From Curtobacterium sp. PhB115 (lineage in GTDB: Bacteria > Actinomycetota > Actinomycetes > Actinomycetales > Microbacteriaceae), in contig NZ_RJKR01000006.1 in NCBI RefSeq assembly GCF_003752025.1, positions 407,466-471,465 of the forward strand: a stretch of DNA of 64,000 nt. Direction: 5' to 3'. The notes beneath the pieces are model-generated. The model was given only the letters and a program-made list of their open reading frames with translations. It was not told where the DNA came from and did not search any database. Both the position numbers and the translations under genes were made by a program. Each line of letters starts with the position of its first letter. Positions within the stretch are counted from its first letter, which is position 1. Shown piece after piece: positions 62,086-64,000 of the stretch.

Positions 62086-62418
62086 TCAGATGGCCAGCTC
62101 GACGTCGTGGCCGTTGACGGTGACGATGATGCGCGGGTTCTCTGCCCCCGTCGCCGTGATGTAGCTCCGCAGCGTCGAGAGGAGCATGTCCTCACGACGT
62201 TCCATCTGCGAGACCGCTCCCTGGCTGATCCCCAGTTCGTGAGCGATCTCCGCCTGGGTGCGCTTGCCCGCTTCGCGCACCATCGCGAGGCTCATGGCGT
62301 GGATCCGGTCGAGCTCGTCCGCCTCCGTCTCGAGGGCATCGACGGCGTCGGCGACGCCCGGCTGCCGCAACATGCGCTCGAGCCGCTCGTTGCCACGCAC
62401 GAAGTCCTTCTTGCTCAT
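62086..62418 (-). CDS. XRE antitoxin of a HigBA/RelBE-like module
   Basis: 110-residue helix-turn-helix protein. RTQAEIAHELGISQGAVSQM is the DNA-binding region (about 53-72), followed by an EDMLLSTLRSYITATG dimer helix. It begins inside the toxin stop (TGATG) with AAGGAA upstream, the usual toxin-first HigBA order. It should neutralise the toxin and repress the operon. Confidence 0.9.
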   Translation of the reverse strand: MSKKDFVRGNERLERMLRQPGVADAVDALETEADELDRIHAMSLAMVREAGKRTQAEIAHELGISQGAVSQMERREDMLLSTLRSYITATGAENPRIIVTVNGHDVELAI

Positions 62419-62801
62419 CACGATTCCTTCGTCTCGTTGGTCCACCGATCGATCAGCCTGTCCGCTCGGACCCCGACCGTGTCGTAGAACACGTCCCCCA
62501 TGGTCGCTTTGTCACCGGAGAACAACGCCACGACCACCCGCTGCCGGTCCGGCGGGAACCAGCAGATCAGCCGGAGCGCCACGCCCTCCACGTACGGATG
62601 GGACACCCGCCACACCAGATGTCGCCGAGACTGTCGGACACGCTTGATCATGGCCGTGTCCTGCATCGGTGGCGCGTCGAGATCCCGGAGACGCTTGAGC
62701 ATGAACGTCAGCAGCTGCAGGCGCTGGCGGCCACGTTCAGTGCAGTCCGCGTCGAGGCGGTCGAGCTGCTCGTTGAATTCCCTCGGCCAATCGATCTCCA
62801 T
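62418..62801 (-). CDS. RelE/HigB-like toxin
   Basis: 127-residue basic protein of the RelE/ParE superfamily. VRQSRRHLVWRVSHPYVEGV and LICWFPPDRQRVVVALFSGD are the RelE-type strand pattern; the C-terminus has VGVRADRLIDRW. HigB/RelE toxins cut mRNA in the ribosome. ATG at 62801 six bases after TAATGT; two direct repeats lie immediately upstream. Base composition of the promoter is notably lower in GC than the surroundings. Confidence 0.85.
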   Translation of the reverse strand: MEIDWPREFNEQLDRLDADCTERGRQRLQLLTFMLKRLRDLDAPPMQDTAMIKRVRQSRRHLVWRVSHPYVEGVALRLICWFPPDRQRVVVALFSGDKATMGDVFYDTVGVRADRLIDRWTNETKES

Positions 62802-62811
62802 CTGCCGACAT

Positions 62812-62842
62812 TAGCTGCGACTGATAGTAGCTGCAACTGATA
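62812..62842. promoter_or_regulatory. Operator repeats of the toxin-antitoxin module
   Basis: TAGCTGCGACTGATA (62812-62826) and TAGCTGCAACTGATA (62828-62842) are near-identical direct repeats 16 bases apart, overlapping the edge of the -10 TAATGT and the -35 region. They fit autorepression by the XRE antitoxin. Confidence 0.6.
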
Positions 62843-62898
62843 TCGAGCGCAAGTAATTCGCTCGAGTGGTGCTGGCATCCGGCACAGCCGCGACTTCA

Positions 62899-62952
62899 CG
62901 CGCTCACCGACACCTCACGGGGCGGCGAGCGCGTGAGGTGTCGGTGAGCGCG
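62899..62952. repeat. Type C palindromic element, copy 3
   Basis: Perfect 21-base arms at 62899-62919 and 62932-62952 (core CGCTCACCGACACCTCACG) around a 12-base loop. It lies between two minus-strand genes, upstream of the toxin operon promoter and after the epimerase stop. Confidence 0.8.
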
Positions 62953-62982
62953 AGACCTCGTGCCGCGCGAGACCCGCGCGCG

Positions 62983-63954
62983 TCAGACGAGCAGCGGCCG
63001 GGCCGTGTCGAGCTCGCCGTGGTCGACCAGCCAGCGCACGGCATCGAGCACCGTGGCCTCCGCCGTCCACGCCGGCTGGTAGCCGAGCAGGCGGCGGGCC
63101 TTGTCGGTGCTGAACACCTGACTGCGTGACAGGTGCTCCCAGCTGGCGTCAGCGTGCTCTGGAGCCGTGGTCGCTCGGAACCGGTCCCACGAGACGGGGT
63201 CGAGCCGGGCCTCCTGGCCGAACCACGACGCTGCCAGGTGCGCGTACCCGCGCGCGGTGAGCGCCGTCGGGGCCGTCACGAAGAAGGCCTCTCCGACGGC
63301 TTCGTCGCGGTGCTCGACCGCGAGCTGGAACGCCTGCGCGACGTCGTCGGCGTGCACGTGGGCCATCGTCTCGGCGCCGAGGCCCGGGACCTCGATCGCC
63401 TCGCCGGCGGACAGCTTCGTCAGCACGGAGAGGTCGAGGTTGCCGAGCGGACCGATCGGCGTCCAACCAGGACCGCTGATGTGACCGGGGTGCAGCGAGG
63501 TCGTCGCAAGACCCCCTGAGGCGGTTTCCTGCTGGAGCATCCGGGCGATCGCGTCCTTCTGGACCCCGTAGTCGCCGAACGGCGGTGTGGCGTTGCCCTC
63601 GGTGATCGGCAGCACGTGGGAGACGCCGGCACGCCAGATGGACCCGCAGTGGACCAGGTGCGTGTCGGTCCCGCGCAGTGCCCCGACGAGCGCCTCGGCG
63701 GACGACAGGGTGAAGCACACGAGGTCGACCACGGCGTCCGCGCCGAGTCCGACGATGCGGTCGCCGAACACGCCGTCGCGGTCCTCCTGCTCACGGTCGA
63801 CGGTGAGCTGCTCGACCTGCTGCCACTCCGGGGCATCGGCGTAGGGCGTCCTCGTCCCACGACTGATCGTGACGACGTCGTGGCCGGCACGGACGAGTCG
63901 GGGGACGAGGAAGGTGCCGATGTGGCCGGTGGCTCCGATGACGACGATGCGCAT
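62983..63954 (-). CDS. NAD-dependent epimerase/dehydratase family protein
   Basis: 323-residue extended SDR. RIVVIGATGHIGTFLVPRL is the NAD(P)-binding start; VHCGSIWRAGVS and YGVQKDAIARML carry the S/YxxxK catalytic residues. The C-terminus has LGYQPAWTAEATVLDAVRW, typical of sugar epimerase-like enzymes. ATG seven bases after TACCGT (leaderless). The last 46 bases of the window beyond it show only this promoter. Confidence 0.9.
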   Translation of the reverse strand: MRIVVIGATGHIGTFLVPRLVRAGHDVVTISRGTRTPYADAPEWQQVEQLTVDREQEDRDGVFGDRIVGLGADAVVDLVCFTLSSAEALVGALRGTDTHLVHCGSIWRAGVSHVLPITEGNATPPFGDYGVQKDAIARMLQQETASGGLATTSLHPGHISGPGWTPIGPLGNLDLSVLTKLSAGEAIEVPGLGAETMAHVHADDVAQAFQLAVEHRDEAVGEAFFVTAPTALTARGYAHLAASWFGQEARLDPVSWDRFRATTAPEHADASWEHLSRSQVFSTDKARRLLGYQPAWTAEATVLDAVRWLVDHGELDTARPLLV

Positions 63955-64000
63955 GGGGGCCACGGTAGGCCTAGGACGCAGTGACGACCTTCACCGAACC

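Overview
This 64 kb window is chromosomal DNA from a high-GC actinobacterium. Third codon positions are almost all G or C, GTG starts are common, genes overlap by ATGA or GTGA, and the NADP isocitrate dehydrogenase is the monomeric actinobacterial type. The gene mix (PspC, CNNM, M23 peptidase, MmyB-like regulators, many aldo/keto reductases) fits Microbacteriaceae, perhaps Curtobacterium; the genus is an inference. No tRNA, rRNA, phage, IS element or CRISPR was seen. No gene-free stretch exceeds about 210 bases.

Layout. 1-9,072: an amino-sugar locus. A minus-strand DeoR regulator, Gfo/Idh oxidoreductase, sugar-binding lipoprotein and permease (cut by the left edge) face a tightly overlapping plus-strand operon: SIS deaminase/isomerase, ROK kinase, NagA-like deacetylase, PfkB kinase and class II aldolase. 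Together they read as uptake, phosphorylation, deacetylation, deamination/isomerisation, second phosphorylation and cleavage, as in the N-acetylgalactosamine/tagatose route. 9,154-16,207: L-serine dehydratase, PspC, quinone oxidoreductase, shikimate dehydrogenase-like, SRPBCC, carotenoid-desaturase-like oxidoreductase, a DUF and a GNAT. 16,234-18,964: MacB-like ABC exporter with a divergent TetR. 19,171-22,880: an osmoprotectant (OpuC/ProVWX-type) ABC importer. 23,090-31,468: DinB, DUF6197-like, APH, TetR, GAF-SpoIIE, ThuA, DUF3817 and isocitrate dehydrogenase. 31,662-38,690: a repeat-bearing membrane protein, CPA1 antiporter, M23 peptidase, CNNM protein, XRE regulator and methyltransferase. 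38,701-39,354: a FusB-like EF-G-binding protein behind a structured leader with a tiny uORF. 39,509-42,672: urate degradation (UraD-UraH fusion, uricase) and a purine permease. 42,787-53,810: oxidoreductases, thioesterase, a PadR-controlled ABC exporter and ArsR-like control. 53,864-62,070: TetR, SDR/cupin, a sugar dehydrogenase lipoprotein, two more MmyB-like XRE regulators, AKR, CMD protein and MFS exporter. 62,086-62,801: a toxin-antitoxin pair. 62,983-63,954: an epimerase-like protein.

Three non-coding themes recur. (1) Intergenic hairpin families: type A (four copies, all between convergent genes, arms of about 21 bp with compensatory changes), type B (eight copies around a GGCCTCC/GGAGGCC core, terminator-like) and type C (three copies, core near CTGAGCGACA). 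(2) About 22 genes carry a TANNNT hexamer exactly 6-7 bases before the start codon, implying widespread leaderless transcription. (3) Short tandem duplications often sit at gene 3' ends, several copying the stop codon. Operator-like palindromes accompany most local regulators (DeoR, TetR, PadR, ArsR, toxin-antitoxin).
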